The notes beneath the pieces are model-generated. The model was not told the origin of the DNA. It worked only from the letters and a program-made list of their open reading frames with translations, and did no database searches. This document shows positions 32,911 through 41,599 of a stretch of DNA of 64,000 nucleotides, one piece after another. The first letter of the stretch is position 1; the number at the start of each line of letters is the position of its first letter. The stretch is from a virus: positions 1 through 64,000 of IMG/VR virus record IMGVR_UViG_3300029922_000024, one strand, 5' to 3'. A program made the translations under genes and the position numbers.

Positions 32911-33948
32911 ATGGCAAGACAACCTAGCAAAAAGTGGAAAGACTCTCATGATCCGTCTTTTGCCCAGTTAGCACTCGAAATTCAAAAAGCAATTGAACGC
33001 AATAAAGACGGTACTACCCAAAAAGAACAAGTAGAGGAATTGGTATCGGCAGAGCAGGATTTTCACGCATTGGTACTGAGTTACCGAATAAGTACTGAAA
33101 TCTACAAAAGGTTTATTCAACTAATTCGAATTACAAACAACAATATCTTATCTGCTAGACCTTATTTTAGGGAATCCTCCATAACTTTTTCTGAAAAAAT
33201 TACTCCTGCCTTAAAAACAAAGGATCCAGAGGCACTAAAGAAATTTAATGTAAACTACCATTTTGTTAAATTCTGCAAAGATCATTGGATTGGACTCTGG
33301 CCAAAGAAGATTGAAATGCTATATCAAAGGGTTAAGAAGGCAAGAACCATCCTTATTGAAAACAACATGCCATTAGCTGTGAACCGGGCTAAAATTTTCT
33401 ATAGAAGCACGCCTAAAGGCCATCTAAGTTTTATGGATTTAGTTGAGGTAAGTTCCATGGGACTTGCTGCTGGTATTGATAAGTACACCGGCTCATACAA
33501 AAAGAATTACATGGGGGTAGCCATTGGTCGCATCGTTGGTAACCTAATCGACGCATACAGTGAGACCGTAATGCACTTTTATCCCTCAGATCGAAGAATC
33601 CTATACAGGGCCAACAGTATCCGTGGCAGGCAAGGAATTACGGATATAGAGGAGTTGACTAAAGCAGTCAATGAAAGTTTCGTAAAAGATCTTGAAGAAG
33701 GAAGAACCGCACCAAAACCAGTTACGGCCTCAGATCTATGGTATTTGATGTCTGCAGCTAGTCTTATTTCATCTGATTCAAATGATGGGGAAGAAGGGTT
33801 TGGGGTCTACAGTTATACTCCCGATAAAGCCGAAAATGCGGAAGAGACACTTAGCAAGAAACAACAAACTGAGCAAATTTCTGAAATTTCAAGAAGTATG
33901 CCGCTTATAAACCAAAAGGTGTTGAGACTTAAGGGTATTGAAATTTAA
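32911..33948 (+). CDS. Phage-encoded sigma factor
   Basis: The 345-residue protein carries a sigma70 region 2 near 145-225: ILIENNMPLAVNRAKIFYR (2.1), LSFMDLVEVSSMGLAAGIDK (2.2), then a helix with YMGVAIGRIVGNLIDAYSE where the -10 recognition helix lies. Region 4 is not clear, though the end (LINQKVLRLKG) is the start of a helix-turn-helix-like segment. It probably directs host RNA polymerase to a late promoter class. The CAATCTTA motif set is the natural candidate target. AAAGGAAC precedes the ATG. Confidence 0.75.
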   Translation: MARQPSKKWKDSHDPSFAQLALEIQKAIERNKDGTTQKEQVEELVSAEQDFHALVLSYRISTEIYKRFIQLIRITNNNILSARPYFRESSITFSEKITPALKTKDPEALKKFNVNYHFVKFCKDHWIGLWPKKIEMLYQRVKKARTILIENNMPLAVNRAKIFYRSTPKGHLSFMDLVEVSSMGLAAGIDKYTGSYKKNYMGVAIGRIVGNLIDAYSETVMHFYPSDRRILYRANSIRGRQGITDIEELTKAVNESFVKDLEEGRTAPKPVTASDLWYLMSAASLISSDSNDGEEGFGVYSYTPDKAENAEETLSKKQQTEQISEISRSMPLINQKVLRLKGIEI

Positions 33949-33950
33949 TG

Positions 33951-33979
33951 TTGTTTTTTCTTTTAATTTAATATATGCT
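33951..33979 (+). promoter_or_regulatory. Promoter after the sigma gene
   Basis: TTGTTT (33951-33956), a 17-nt spacer and TATGCT (33974-33979). An AAGGAG ribosome binding site lies before the ATG at 33996. Confidence 0.5.
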
Positions 33980-33995
33980 AATTTAAGGAGAATAT

Positions 33996-34196
33996 ATGGA
34001 ATCAGAATTACAAATTGATTTAGATTGTCTGAAAGAAGATATTAATTTGGGTAATGTTAGGTCCGTACCTGCCAAAACAGTTATGGCCCTAGTAGACCGA
34101 ATTGAAAGGTTAGAATATTATCTTGAACAAGAAAAAGTGATCAATAAATCTTTTTCTGAAATGGTAAAACTTTTGAAGCATGGAGCAGAATTGTGA
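33996..34196 (+). CDS. Small acidic protein, unknown
   Basis: The 66-residue protein is helical, with a coiled-coil segment (ALVDRIERLEYYLEQEKVIN). It has a strong ribosome binding site and its stop overlaps the GTG of the next gene. It is a common type of small phage protein with no recognised family. Confidence 0.65.
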   Translation: MESELQIDLDCLKEDINLGNVRSVPAKTVMALVDRIERLEYYLEQEKVINKSFSEMVKLLKHGAEL

Positions 34197-34525
34197 TTTT
34201 TTCGTTGAATAACCGATTATTGCTAGAAGAGTATGTCAAAAAAGGTCTCGAATCAAAAGTCGTAGGCGGCATTGCGACTCCAGGCCAAAGAGATGGTATC
34301 AAAAAATTAAAAATTCTAGCTGGAACTAGGCTTGCCGATGGAAGAGATATTCCTGCAGGATCGTATGCGTATTTAAGAGAAGAGGCCCTTCATACTCAAG
34401 CATGGTCATCTAAACTATTTACTTGCGAGGGCATTACTGGTAAATTCATCCTCGTTGATTTGCAATGGGTAGAATTTATTGAAACCAATTCCACAATATC
34501 AAAAACTCCGAATCCAGGAGAATAG
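34193..34525 (+). CDS. GroES-like co-chaperonin
   Basis: The 110-residue protein has the build of GroES/T4 gp31. A first strand NRLLLEEYVKKG is followed by a loop ESKVVGGIATPGQRDGIKK, whose GGIATP resembles the GroES mobile loop. Barrel strands follow (KILAGTRLADGRDIPAGSYA, KLFTCEGITGKFILVDLQWV). It would cap the phage GroEL encoded at 29239. The start is GTG and overlaps the previous stop. The tail after 100 is unstructured. The assignment rests on fold pattern and the presence of GroEL. Confidence 0.6.
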   Translation: MIFSLNNRLLLEEYVKKGLESKVVGGIATPGQRDGIKKLKILAGTRLADGRDIPAGSYAYLREEALHTQAWSSKLFTCEGITGKFILVDLQWVEFIETNSTISKTPNPGE

Positions 34526-34538
34526 TTTTACCCATAAT

Positions 34539-34763
34539 ATGAGAATCGGACGACTCTACATCAATTTAATAGACGGATCTCTAGAATTTGGATTGGAGAC
34601 CTTTCCCTGTAAATGTAAGTGCATGAACTTAGGTTTCATTTACTTTATTTGGTCTGATGTAGACTGTAAATGTGCTGCCTGTAAACAGTTTGAGTGTATT
34701 TGTTCTTGCGAATGGTGTGATCAAAAATTTTATAAATGTGAATGTGGCGATGAATCTGCATGA
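34539..34763 (+). CDS. Small Cys-rich protein
   Basis: I start at the ATG at 34539 (MRIGRLYINLIDGSLEFGLE), 13 nt after the previous stop. The 74-residue product has 14 cysteines in its second half, in runs such as CKCKC, CKCAAC and CICSCEWC. This suggests one or more zinc sites. No family is recognised. It overlaps the SbcD-like gene by 4 nt. Confidence 0.6.
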   Translation: MRIGRLYINLIDGSLEFGLETFPCKCKCMNLGFIYFIWSDVDCKCAACKQFECICSCEWCDQKFYKCECGDESA

Positions 34764-35743
34764 AAAAAATATTGAGATGCGGAGATCCGCACGTAAAACC
34801 CAATAATTTAGAAGAATCCACTAGACTTCTTCAATTCGTATTAGACCAAGCTTTAGAACATAAAGTTGATGTGGTAGAAATTCTTGGAGATCTTTTCGAC
34901 ACTCATGATATCGTAAGACTTCGAGTTTTAAAATTTTGGCAATATTGGTTTACAGAATTATCAAATCAATCTTTCGAAACACGCATACTGGTCGGAAACC
35001 ATGATGTCACCGGAGAATATTCTGATCCATACAGCGCCCTTCACCCATTCCTATCATTGGAAAACGATAATTTTAAAATTATTCATGTACCTTATTTAGA
35101 TGGAATTTATGGCTATCTTCCCTATATCCACTCGAATGATAGGTTTATTGAAGAGGCAAATCTTCTTGCTGCTAATGGAGCAAGAGTTCTAGTAAGTCAC
35201 CCTAATTATGAGGGTGCGGTTTACGACAACGGCACCCCTATTACTAGCGGTGTTGCCGATAGCGCATTAGATAGTCGGTATCTTCATCTAATTGGCGGCC
35301 ATATTCATACAGAATTGGAAATTGGGCGTGTCTGGTATACAGGTAATCCGAGGTGGCTAACAAAGTCGTGCTCGAATAAGAAAAAAGGGATCTGGATATG
35401 CACTCATGATGACAGCGGCAAAATGACCGAAAAGCAGTTCATCTCAACAGAATCTGTCTGTACCCCGATCGTATCTGTGGTATGGAAAGAAGGCGAAGAC
35501 AAACCTCAAATTCCAGAAAATGCCAAAGTTGATATCGAACTCATCGGCTCATCTGATTGGGTTACCAAAGAAAAACTTGCTCTAAAAGGTGTTAGTGTTT
35601 CTAGTAAAATTACCGATAGCAAAAGAAACAAAGAACGAAAAAGCGGTAGTAATTTACGAGATTTCATATTGAACCACTACAAGGCAGATGTTGAAAAAAG
35701 AACTAGAATCCTTAAATATTTAGGAGACTTAAACCTTGTCTGA
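34760..35743 (+). CDS. SbcD/Mre11-like nuclease (T4 gp47 type)
   Basis: The 327-residue protein is the nuclease half of an SbcCD/Mre11-Rad50 complex that processes DNA ends for recombination. The phosphoesterase motifs are CGDPHVKP (D-x-H, 7-14), EILGDLFDTHD (about 45), ILVGNHDVTG (about 81), VLVSHPNYEG, IGGHIHTELEIG and YTGNPRWL. Its partner SbcC lies at 38071, with a few small genes between. Confidence 0.85.
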   Translation: MKKILRCGDPHVKPNNLEESTRLLQFVLDQALEHKVDVVEILGDLFDTHDIVRLRVLKFWQYWFTELSNQSFETRILVGNHDVTGEYSDPYSALHPFLSLENDNFKIIHVPYLDGIYGYLPYIHSNDRFIEEANLLAANGARVLVSHPNYEGAVYDNGTPITSGVADSALDSRYLHLIGGHIHTELEIGRVWYTGNPRWLTKSCSNKKKGIWICTHDDSGKMTEKQFISTESVCTPIVSVVWKEGEDKPQIPENAKVDIELIGSSDWVTKEKLALKGVSVSSKITDSKRNKERKSGSNLRDFILNHYKADVEKRTRILKYLGDLNLV

Positions 35744-36056
35744 ATCCGAACCTACTAGCCTAAAAGACTTACGGAACCTCATGATGTTTTTTGGTCGTGT
35801 ACCAGAAACGCACGTCAAGAATTTGCAATCACAACCTTTCATTTATTTCGATGGAGTCAAAGAAGCAAATGTTGATTACGATTTAGACACAAAAGCCAAA
35901 AGTTGGTTTGTTAAGTACGATCTTACTTTAGATAAAGAACCTGATTTCTTAACAGAAAGAAGTAAAGGGCTAGAAAAGGCCATTAGACTACTTTTTTGGA
36001 AAGAAGTCGTATTGCATATTGCAATAAACAATAAAGAGGTATATAAAAGTGAGTGA
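35736..36056 (+). CDS. Small protein of unknown function
   Basis: The 106-residue protein starts with TTG at 35736 (MSESEPTSLKDLRNLMMFFG), overlapping the SbcD-like stop by 8 nt. It has a mixed alpha/beta composition and no recognised motif. Its 3' end overlaps the next GTG start, so it is part of one translation chain. Confidence 0.55.
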   Translation: MSESEPTSLKDLRNLMMFFGRVPETHVKNLQSQPFIYFDGVKEANVDYDLDTKAKSWFVKYDLTLDKEPDFLTERSKGLEKAIRLLFWKEVVLHIAINNKEVYKSE

Positions 36057-36753
36057 TCCGAAAGATTTATCCGTAATTCCACATAGCGATTTTACCATGA
36101 GGGATCTTGAGTTGGTTGAGCAATTCAAAGAAGGGGGTATGCTCGGACTCCATACCTTAACAGACGTAGACGTAGAGAGAATGATGTCTCTTTATATGGA
36201 CGGTAAAAGTTACAGGCAAATTGCTGCTTTACTTAAGAAAAACAAGACGATAGTTCTTTTTTTAGCTCATAAATTCAAATGGTTTGAACTTCGCGCAGAA
36301 TATTTAGACGAATTGCATGCGACCCTAAAGGGTAAAATTGTAGAGGCCAAATTACAGGATCAAGAATTTTTATTGCATTTAAGTCTTGCATATAAGAAAA
36401 AAATAGGTAAAAATATAGATCAGTACTTAAGAACTGACAATTCTGAGTTTTACGACCAGATCAATAGTAGAGATCTAGGGACACTGATGAAAGTTATGGA
36501 AATGCTTCACAAATTAAATAGCGAGAATTTAGGCGAAAGACAGCCCCTTGTTGGTCTCAGTGGTATGAGTGAAGGTGTTAATATTACCAAAACAGGCCCT
36601 AATTCTGTCGAAATTACTCCAAAACAGACACCATTTGCATCAAAACTTAAACAATTTGCAGAATTAAAGCGCGAACAAGAAAAACAAGAAGCTGCAGAAA
36701 AAAGTGATGATATAAACAAAGAGTCCGATAAAATAAAAAAAAGCAGAAAGTGA
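36049..36753 (+). CDS. Helix-turn-helix protein, small terminase candidate
   Basis: The 234-residue protein starts with GTG. At about 45-75 it has a homeodomain-like helix-turn-helix (MMSLYMDGKSYRQIAALLKK, then NKTIVLFLAHKFKW). A long helical region and a charged, disordered tail follow. This three-part layout matches small terminase subunits, but it is far from terL and on the other strand. A transcription regulator is the alternative. Its stop overlaps the GTG of the ClpP-like gene. Confidence 0.45.
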   Translation: MSDPKDLSVIPHSDFTMRDLELVEQFKEGGMLGLHTLTDVDVERMMSLYMDGKSYRQIAALLKKNKTIVLFLAHKFKWFELRAEYLDELHATLKGKIVEAKLQDQEFLLHLSLAYKKKIGKNIDQYLRTDNSEFYDQINSRDLGTLMKVMEMLHKLNSENLGERQPLVGLSGMSEGVNITKTGPNSVEITPKQTPFASKLKQFAELKREQEKQEAAEKSDDINKESDKIKKSRK

Positions 36754-37637
36754 ATAGTAAAATGAATAAAATTGTGATTACCATCCTATTAGGACTAGGA
36801 GTTGTCCTTATCCCCCACAACTCTATTTCCCAGGGAAAGAGTTCTCCAGATTTAACCCCCACTGTTACCCTAACAAGTAAAAATTTGCTTGTATTGAGTG
36901 GTGAAGTAGATGGAGAAACAACTTCTGCTGTAATTTCAAGGGCTAAAGAACTTTGTGAAGTTAGTCAGGTTCAAAAATTGTTCGGAAAAAGACCAAAACT
37001 TAAACTTTTTATCAATTCCCCAGGCGGAGGCATTCAACCTGGATTAGAAATGATTGAAGCTCTTAGGGGTACCGGTTGTCAAATCGATACAATCACTACC
37101 TTTGCCGCAAGTATGGCTTTTCAAATTGTACAAAATCTGGATGACCGTTTAGTTCTTAAAAATGGCGTTATGATGAGTCACCACGCAGCCGGAGGCTTTG
37201 AAGGCTCTTTTGGTGGAGCTAAACCTTCACAACTAGATAGCCGGTATCAATTTTGGTTGGATCGTATTCGTGAACTTGATGAACAAACAGTATCTCGTAC
37301 CAAAGGAAAACAAACCTATGAAAGTTACCTTAAAGAATATGACCACGAGATGTGGTTAACTGGTACTAAATCGGTACAAGAAGGCTATAGTGATGAAGTA
37401 GTACTGGTTAAATGCGATTCCAGTATTCAAGGTACTTCTAAGCATAGTTTGGATTTTATGGGAATTGCAATTTCTTATGAATTAGATAATTGCCCTCTAA
37501 ATACTGCACCTATGAATATTAGTATGCTTCTTCCTCAAGGCAAGGAATTACCAACAGAAATTAAGAATGAGATTAAATCTAAGTTCTTAAATCAATTCTA
37601 TAATTCTCAAAAACAAGAAATCCCAATGTACTGGTAA
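36750..37637 (+). CDS. Secreted ClpP-like serine protease
   Basis: The 295-residue protein has a ClpP/SppA crotonase-type fold: FINSPGGGIQPGLEMIEAL (oxyanion region), FAASMAFQIVQ near 118-128 with the nucleophile Ser, and MMSHHAAGGFEG with the catalytic His near 144. The N-terminus NKIVITILLGLGVVLIPHNS is a clear Sec signal, with likely cleavage near SISQG. Phage ClpP-like proteins normally act as cytoplasmic head proteases, so an exported one is unusual. Four Cys in the mature part could form disulfides. The start is GTG at 36750; an ATG at 36762 is possible. Confidence 0.7.
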   Translation: MNSKMNKIVITILLGLGVVLIPHNSISQGKSSPDLTPTVTLTSKNLLVLSGEVDGETTSAVISRAKELCEVSQVQKLFGKRPKLKLFINSPGGGIQPGLEMIEALRGTGCQIDTITTFAASMAFQIVQNLDDRLVLKNGVMMSHHAAGGFEGSFGGAKPSQLDSRYQFWLDRIRELDEQTVSRTKGKQTYESYLKEYDHEMWLTGTKSVQEGYSDEVVLVKCDSSIQGTSKHSLDFMGIAISYELDNCPLNTAPMNISMLLPQGKELPTEIKNEIKSKFLNQFYNSQKQEIPMYW

Positions 37638-37640
37638 TCA

Positions 37641-37889
37641 ATGCCACTCATTAGCTATTCATGTACTTGCGGAATTAATTTCAAGAAGTACAAAAAAAAT
37701 GCAACGGATGCACCACTTTCTCTCCCCTGCGAGTGTGGCCTAGAAGCTAAGAAGGCTTTTGGGCTCACTTCTTCTTCCCATAAAATTGTTATTGATAATG
37801 GCCTTATGTCTCGTAGACTTGAAATTGATCCAGAAATTATGGAGGTCAATGATGAACGATCAAAAAGAGATTACTCTGAAGAGGATTAA
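37641..37889 (+). CDS. FmdB-like zinc-ribbon protein
   Basis: The 82-residue protein has two Cys pairs (YSCTCGINF and PCECGLEAKKAF) and the phrase ISYSCTCG at the start, as in FmdB-type regulatory zinc ribbons. The C-terminus is acidic. Such small proteins are frequent in phages, with unknown targets. It begins 3 nt after the ClpP-like gene. Confidence 0.65.
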   Translation: MPLISYSCTCGINFKKYKKNATDAPLSLPCECGLEAKKAFGLTSSSHKIVIDNGLMSRRLEIDPEIMEVNDERSKRDYSEED

Positions 37890-37890
37890 T

Positions 37891-38049
37891 ATGAGCAACC
37901 TAACCGAAGAAGAAATCGAAGAATTGGCCATTAAATCTTTTCAGAATATGGGTACCCCAGAAAAATTCCTGTGCGGTGAATGTGGTTGTTGGTATAACAA
38001 TCCAGAATTTTTTGAGCATCCTTGCGTAAAAGAACTTGAAAATAAATAA
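37891..38049 (+). CDS. Small zinc-binding protein
   Basis: From the ATG at 37891 (MSNLTEEEIEELAIKSFQNM) the 52-residue protein has FLCGECGCWYNN and HPCVKE, a possible C-x2-C-x-C with His/Cys site. GAGG lies 9 nt upstream. An alternative start at 37852 after GGAGG would add 13 residues and overlap the previous gene. Confidence 0.55.
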   Translation: MSNLTEEEIEELAIKSFQNMGTPEKFLCGECGCWYNNPEFFEHPCVKELENK

Positions 38050-38070
38050 ATAGTATTATATTATTACAAA

Positions 38071-40410
38071 GTGCTTATACCAAAAAAACTAAAATTTAAA
38101 GCTGTAGGTAGATTCGTAGAAGAACAAGTTCTGGACTTTACCGCTCTCGGTTCCTTCATTCAAGTTGACGCCAAGAACAATAACACTGGTGGATCTTCTG
38201 GAAGTGGCAAGACTACTCTATTTAGAGTATTAGAGTATAACCTGGGCCTGAATGACCTGTCCACATCTCTCCTACAATCTAGGCTAACAAAAGACTCCAT
38301 TTCTACTACTGGCGAATACGATTGGGATGGCACTCCAGTCATAATTGAACGGAACAAATCGAAGTTATCGATTACAGTAGGCGATCAGGTAACTACCGGT
38401 AGCTCTAAAATTACTGAAGAAAAGTTAGATGAAATTCTAGGTATGCCTAGAGATCTATTTAGAAAGATTCTCCATAAAAGACAGGGCGAGGGAGGATTTT
38501 TCTTGGACATGGGACCATCCGATGTCCACAAGTTTCTAACGAGTTGCTTGAAATTAGAAGATGAGCAAAAGAAAATCCTGAAACTGGACGATATCCTCAA
38601 AAACCTATCTAGTAAAGAGATTTCTCTTAAATCAGAAGTCGAATCTAATAGAATGGGGCTTGAGGCATCAAGAAATGCCCTAAATAGCCTTGGAGAGACC
38701 CCTAAACCGTCTTTTAATGCAGATTACATCGAGTTGCTAAAGATTGAACACCTCAACGCTACTGACCGATATGATATCGCGGCGAGTGCTTATCACAACG
38801 AAAAAATGGAACTGGAACGGTCTAGACCCATAACATCAGTGTCTCCTTTTGACAGAAGTTCAATAGAAAAGGCCGAAGTCGAGATCAAGGAAATTCAAAA
38901 AAAGACGAGTGCCTTAGAATCTGCCGAACTTTCAAGACAATCTGAAGTCAAAAGTCAGATCGAACAGATTTCAAAGAAAATAGGTGATCTAGAGTTTTCG
39001 GAATCTTCAAGACAGTCTGAAGTTAGGAACAAAATAACTTCTTCACAATTGGAAATCTCCAATTTACAGAAAATTGAGCAAAATAGACAAGCGGAAATCA
39101 ATGCTAAGATTTCTACCAATAGACTCGAATACAATAAAGCCTCAAATTTGGTTCAAAAAGGCGACCAGGCTAAAGAAGAGGCCAAGAAGTTGGCTGTGGA
39201 ATTAAATAAGATTAGGGCCTCAATTTGCCCCACCTGTGAACAGGGATGGATTACAGAGTCCGTTAAGACCAAAGAAGCAGAGATCCTTAATAAATTAGGA
39301 GAGCACAGGGCAACAGTCCTTGCTGGCGCTGAAGCCCAAAAGACCAAAGCAAGTCTGAATGAACAACACGCAGTTCTTCTTTTGGAAGTTGGTCCGCGTA
39401 CAGTACCAGAAATCAATGATCTGACAAATAAGATCGCTCAATTAAGATTAGACTCAACTCCTAAAGAAATCCCAGAAGTTTCTGGTCTCAAAGCACAAAT
39501 CGTTCAATTGAGATTGGACGGTACCCCTAAAGTTATTCCAGAAGTATTGGAACTTAAAGGACAATCTGAACTTAAAGAAAAAGAACTTCAAGCGTTTCGC
39601 CAACAAGAGCGAGATCATCAATCTAAAGAAAACACTAAAAATCAAGAAATACTTGCTGAATTTGCAAGAAAACAAACTCAACTGGTGGAAAAACATGAAC
39701 CAAACATCAAGGCGTTTTTAGAACAAAAGAATAAGGCTCTTTCAGACCGTGAGATGGCCGAACTTAAAATTAGATCGTTTGAAGCAGAACTTAAAAGATA
39801 TTTAGATTCTTCAGTCAAACTCAATACCCAATTCGTCGATTACGCGCATATCGTGACTCAAAAATCAACTGATTTAGTTTCTATCCAAGAAGAAATCGAG
39901 ATCGTAGAAGAATCCAAGAAAGCTATAAAAAGCCACTTATCCTGTTCATTCGATGATGCCCTAGAGTCTATTGGCGATAAGGCCACAAGGCTTATTAGGC
40001 TAATCCCTAATATGTCCAATGCCACTATACAGTTTGAGGGCACCAAGGAGACCAAGGAAGGCAAGGTTAAGGAAGAAGTCGTCTGTATGGTTAGTATGGA
40101 CGGTGAAATTGGAGTGCCTCTTAAATCGCTTTCTGGGGGCGAAAGATCTAGTTGTGACATGTGCGTAGATTTAAGTATCATTAAATTCATTGAAGAGACT
40201 ACCGGTAAGGGTATTGGGATGTATATTATCGATGAGGGTTTCAATGGGCTAGATACCACCTGCATCCAGGATGCATTAGAGATGCTTAGAGAATATAGTG
40301 TTGACAAAAAACTATTTTTAGTAGAACATAATCCTATAGTGTCTGAATCCATTGAAAATAGAATTTTAGTGGTGAGAGATGGTTTGACTAGTAAGATTAT
40401 TCAGCAATAA
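38071..40410 (+). CDS. SbcC/Rad50-like ATPase (T4 gp46 type)
   Basis: The 779-residue SMC-like protein starts with GTG. Walker A is GGSSGSGKTT (40-49), followed by two coiled-coil arms with many Glu/Lys heptads. The zinc hook SICPTCEQG is near 384-392. The ABC signature is LSGGERSS (about 687) and Walker B MYIIDEGFNGLD (about 715). Two near-copies of QLRLDSTPKEIPEVSGLK and QLRLDGTPKVIPEVLELK lie in the second arm. With SbcD (34760) it would trim double-strand ends. Confidence 0.85.
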   Translation: MLIPKKLKFKAVGRFVEEQVLDFTALGSFIQVDAKNNNTGGSSGSGKTTLFRVLEYNLGLNDLSTSLLQSRLTKDSISTTGEYDWDGTPVIIERNKSKLSITVGDQVTTGSSKITEEKLDEILGMPRDLFRKILHKRQGEGGFFLDMGPSDVHKFLTSCLKLEDEQKKILKLDDILKNLSSKEISLKSEVESNRMGLEASRNALNSLGETPKPSFNADYIELLKIEHLNATDRYDIAASAYHNEKMELERSRPITSVSPFDRSSIEKAEVEIKEIQKKTSALESAELSRQSEVKSQIEQISKKIGDLEFSESSRQSEVRNKITSSQLEISNLQKIEQNRQAEINAKISTNRLEYNKASNLVQKGDQAKEEAKKLAVELNKIRASICPTCEQGWITESVKTKEAEILNKLGEHRATVLAGAEAQKTKASLNEQHAVLLLEVGPRTVPEINDLTNKIAQLRLDSTPKEIPEVSGLKAQIVQLRLDGTPKVIPEVLELKGQSELKEKELQAFRQQERDHQSKENTKNQEILAEFARKQTQLVEKHEPNIKAFLEQKNKALSDREMAELKIRSFEAELKRYLDSSVKLNTQFVDYAHIVTQKSTDLVSIQEEIEIVEESKKAIKSHLSCSFDDALESIGDKATRLIRLIPNMSNATIQFEGTKETKEGKVKEEVVCMVSMDGEIGVPLKSLSGGERSSCDMCVDLSIIKFIEETTGKGIGMYIIDEGFNGLDTTCIQDALEMLREYSVDKKLFLVEHNPIVSESIENRILVVRDGLTSKIIQQ

Positions 40411-40422
40411 TATGGGGTTACG

Positions 40423-40803
40423 GTGATACTACTTGAATTGACAGAAGAAGAACTAAATATTATTAAGAAAGCGATTATTACAGAGCATAAATTAGATGAA
40501 CAGTTACTGTTTAACGAAAAACAGAAAAAAGAGCGTCTCTGCCTATCTACATTAACTAAAATCGAACTTACAACGCTCGCGCAAAAAGACACACTGATTA
40601 AATACGATGACTTTGAAAATATGGTTAGCATAGCAAAACAAAACTACGTAAGGTTAGGGACAGAGGTCTTTCTTTCGAATAAGAAAGTGGAAGAGAATTA
40701 TTTTGTCTATCTGTGTTTTTTAGAAGCTTTTACTTCTTGGTTAAACGAAAAGAATTTGCTTAAACGATTAGCCCGTTTTGATTTTACTGATAAAAGATGG
40801 TGA
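40423..40803 (+). CDS. Protein of unknown function
   Basis: The 126-residue protein starts with GTG (MILLELTEEELNIIKKAIIT) and is mostly helical. No motif is recognised. It lies 12 nt after sbcC and 3 nt before a zinc-ribbon gene, in the same transcription unit. Confidence 0.6.
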   Translation: MILLELTEEELNIIKKAIITEHKLDEQLLFNEKQKKERLCLSTLTKIELTTLAQKDTLIKYDDFENMVSIAKQNYVRLGTEVFLSNKKVEENYFVYLCFLEAFTSWLNEKNLLKRLARFDFTDKRW

Positions 40804-40806
40804 TTT

Positions 40807-41151
40807 ATGAAATGTAAATGTGGAGAACAGGGAGAACTTAAAGTCTTTAATACTTTTCAGTATTATTTTTGCAATAAATGCAAAAAGGAGATAGAAGAGT
40901 GTAAAATTGAAGAAAATCCCAACAATGCTAGCGTTGATGATTTCTATCTTGATTTGGCAGAACAAAATATTAAAAGCGCCTTAAAGAACATAAATGATTA
41001 TTTTCAGCGTGATCAGGGCCAAAAAATAACCATTACTATTCCAACAAGTACCAAACTTCATTATAAAATTTATAGAAATACACAGGGTATTTATAGAGAG
41101 TTACATGTCAAAAGTGACAGTAAAAACTGGGAAATAATCGAAAGGAAATAA
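40807..41151 (+). CDS. Zinc-ribbon protein of unknown function
   Basis: The 114-residue protein has an N-terminal ribbon, MKCKCGEQGELKVF and YYFCNKCKKE, followed by a helical middle and a beta C-terminus (ITITIPTSTKLHYKIYR). No family name can be given. Confidence 0.6.
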   Translation: MKCKCGEQGELKVFNTFQYYFCNKCKKEIEECKIEENPNNASVDDFYLDLAEQNIKSALKNINDYFQRDQGQKITITIPTSTKLHYKIYRNTQGIYRELHVKSDSKNWEIIERK

Positions 41152-41152
41152 T

Positions 41153-41455
41153 ATGGGTCGTCCAAAAAAACAACCGTTATCAGAAATGCAGAAAATGGCT
41201 AAGAAAATTGGTACAGATGGAGAGGATGTTCTCCGAGAACTAGAAGGTATGTCTGTACCTGAAATCAATAAACGTATTGCGCAAGCAAATCAGGCTATCT
41301 CAGAAACCAAAGAGGAGTTGGAAGCTAACGATAAATATACGGCAGCAAAGAATGATGTTAAACTCCTCAGTTCTGGATTCCGTGAAGTAAAGGCTCGCCA
41401 GAACGCAATTATCGGTGTTGCAGTGAAACTTCGCCAAGAAAAAGGCGAGTCTTAA
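41153..41455 (+). CDS. Small coiled-coil protein
   Basis: The 100-residue protein starts MGRPKKQPLSEMQKMAKKIG. It has a GRPKK basic N-terminus like an AT-hook and helical heptads from 55 on. An AAAGG ribosome binding site precedes the start. No family is recognised. Confidence 0.6.
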   Translation: MGRPKKQPLSEMQKMAKKIGTDGEDVLRELEGMSVPEINKRIAQANQAISETKEELEANDKYTAAKNDVKLLSSGFREVKARQNAIIGVAVKLRQEKGES

Positions 41456-41596
41456 TTGGCTAAGATGAAAGAATGGACTAAGATCAGGCTCATGTATGTT
41501 CTTAGTCCAGTAATTTTTGTTGGAATTATAGCCTATGGAGCTATTCTCGACATTAGCGACCAAATTTCGACTAAATTGCGTAGGTTTAAGAAATAG
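41456..41596 (+). CDS. 46-residue membrane protein
   Basis: A short frame starting with TTG at 41456 (or ATG at 41465) directly follows the previous stop. Its core YVLSPVIFVGIIAYGAILDI is one membrane span, with basic ends (KEWTKIR; KLRRFKK). It fills the 140-nt gap and ends 3 nt before the RuvC-like gene. Function is unknown. Confidence 0.5.
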   Translation: MAKMKEWTKIRLMYVLSPVIFVGIIAYGAILDISDQISTKLRRFKK

Positions 41597-41599
41597 GAT

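Noticed and set aside
38071-40410. Internal duplication in SbcC as a sign of assembly error
   Set aside because: The QLRLD-TPK repeat is imperfect and lies in the coiled-coil arm, where heptad duplication is normal.
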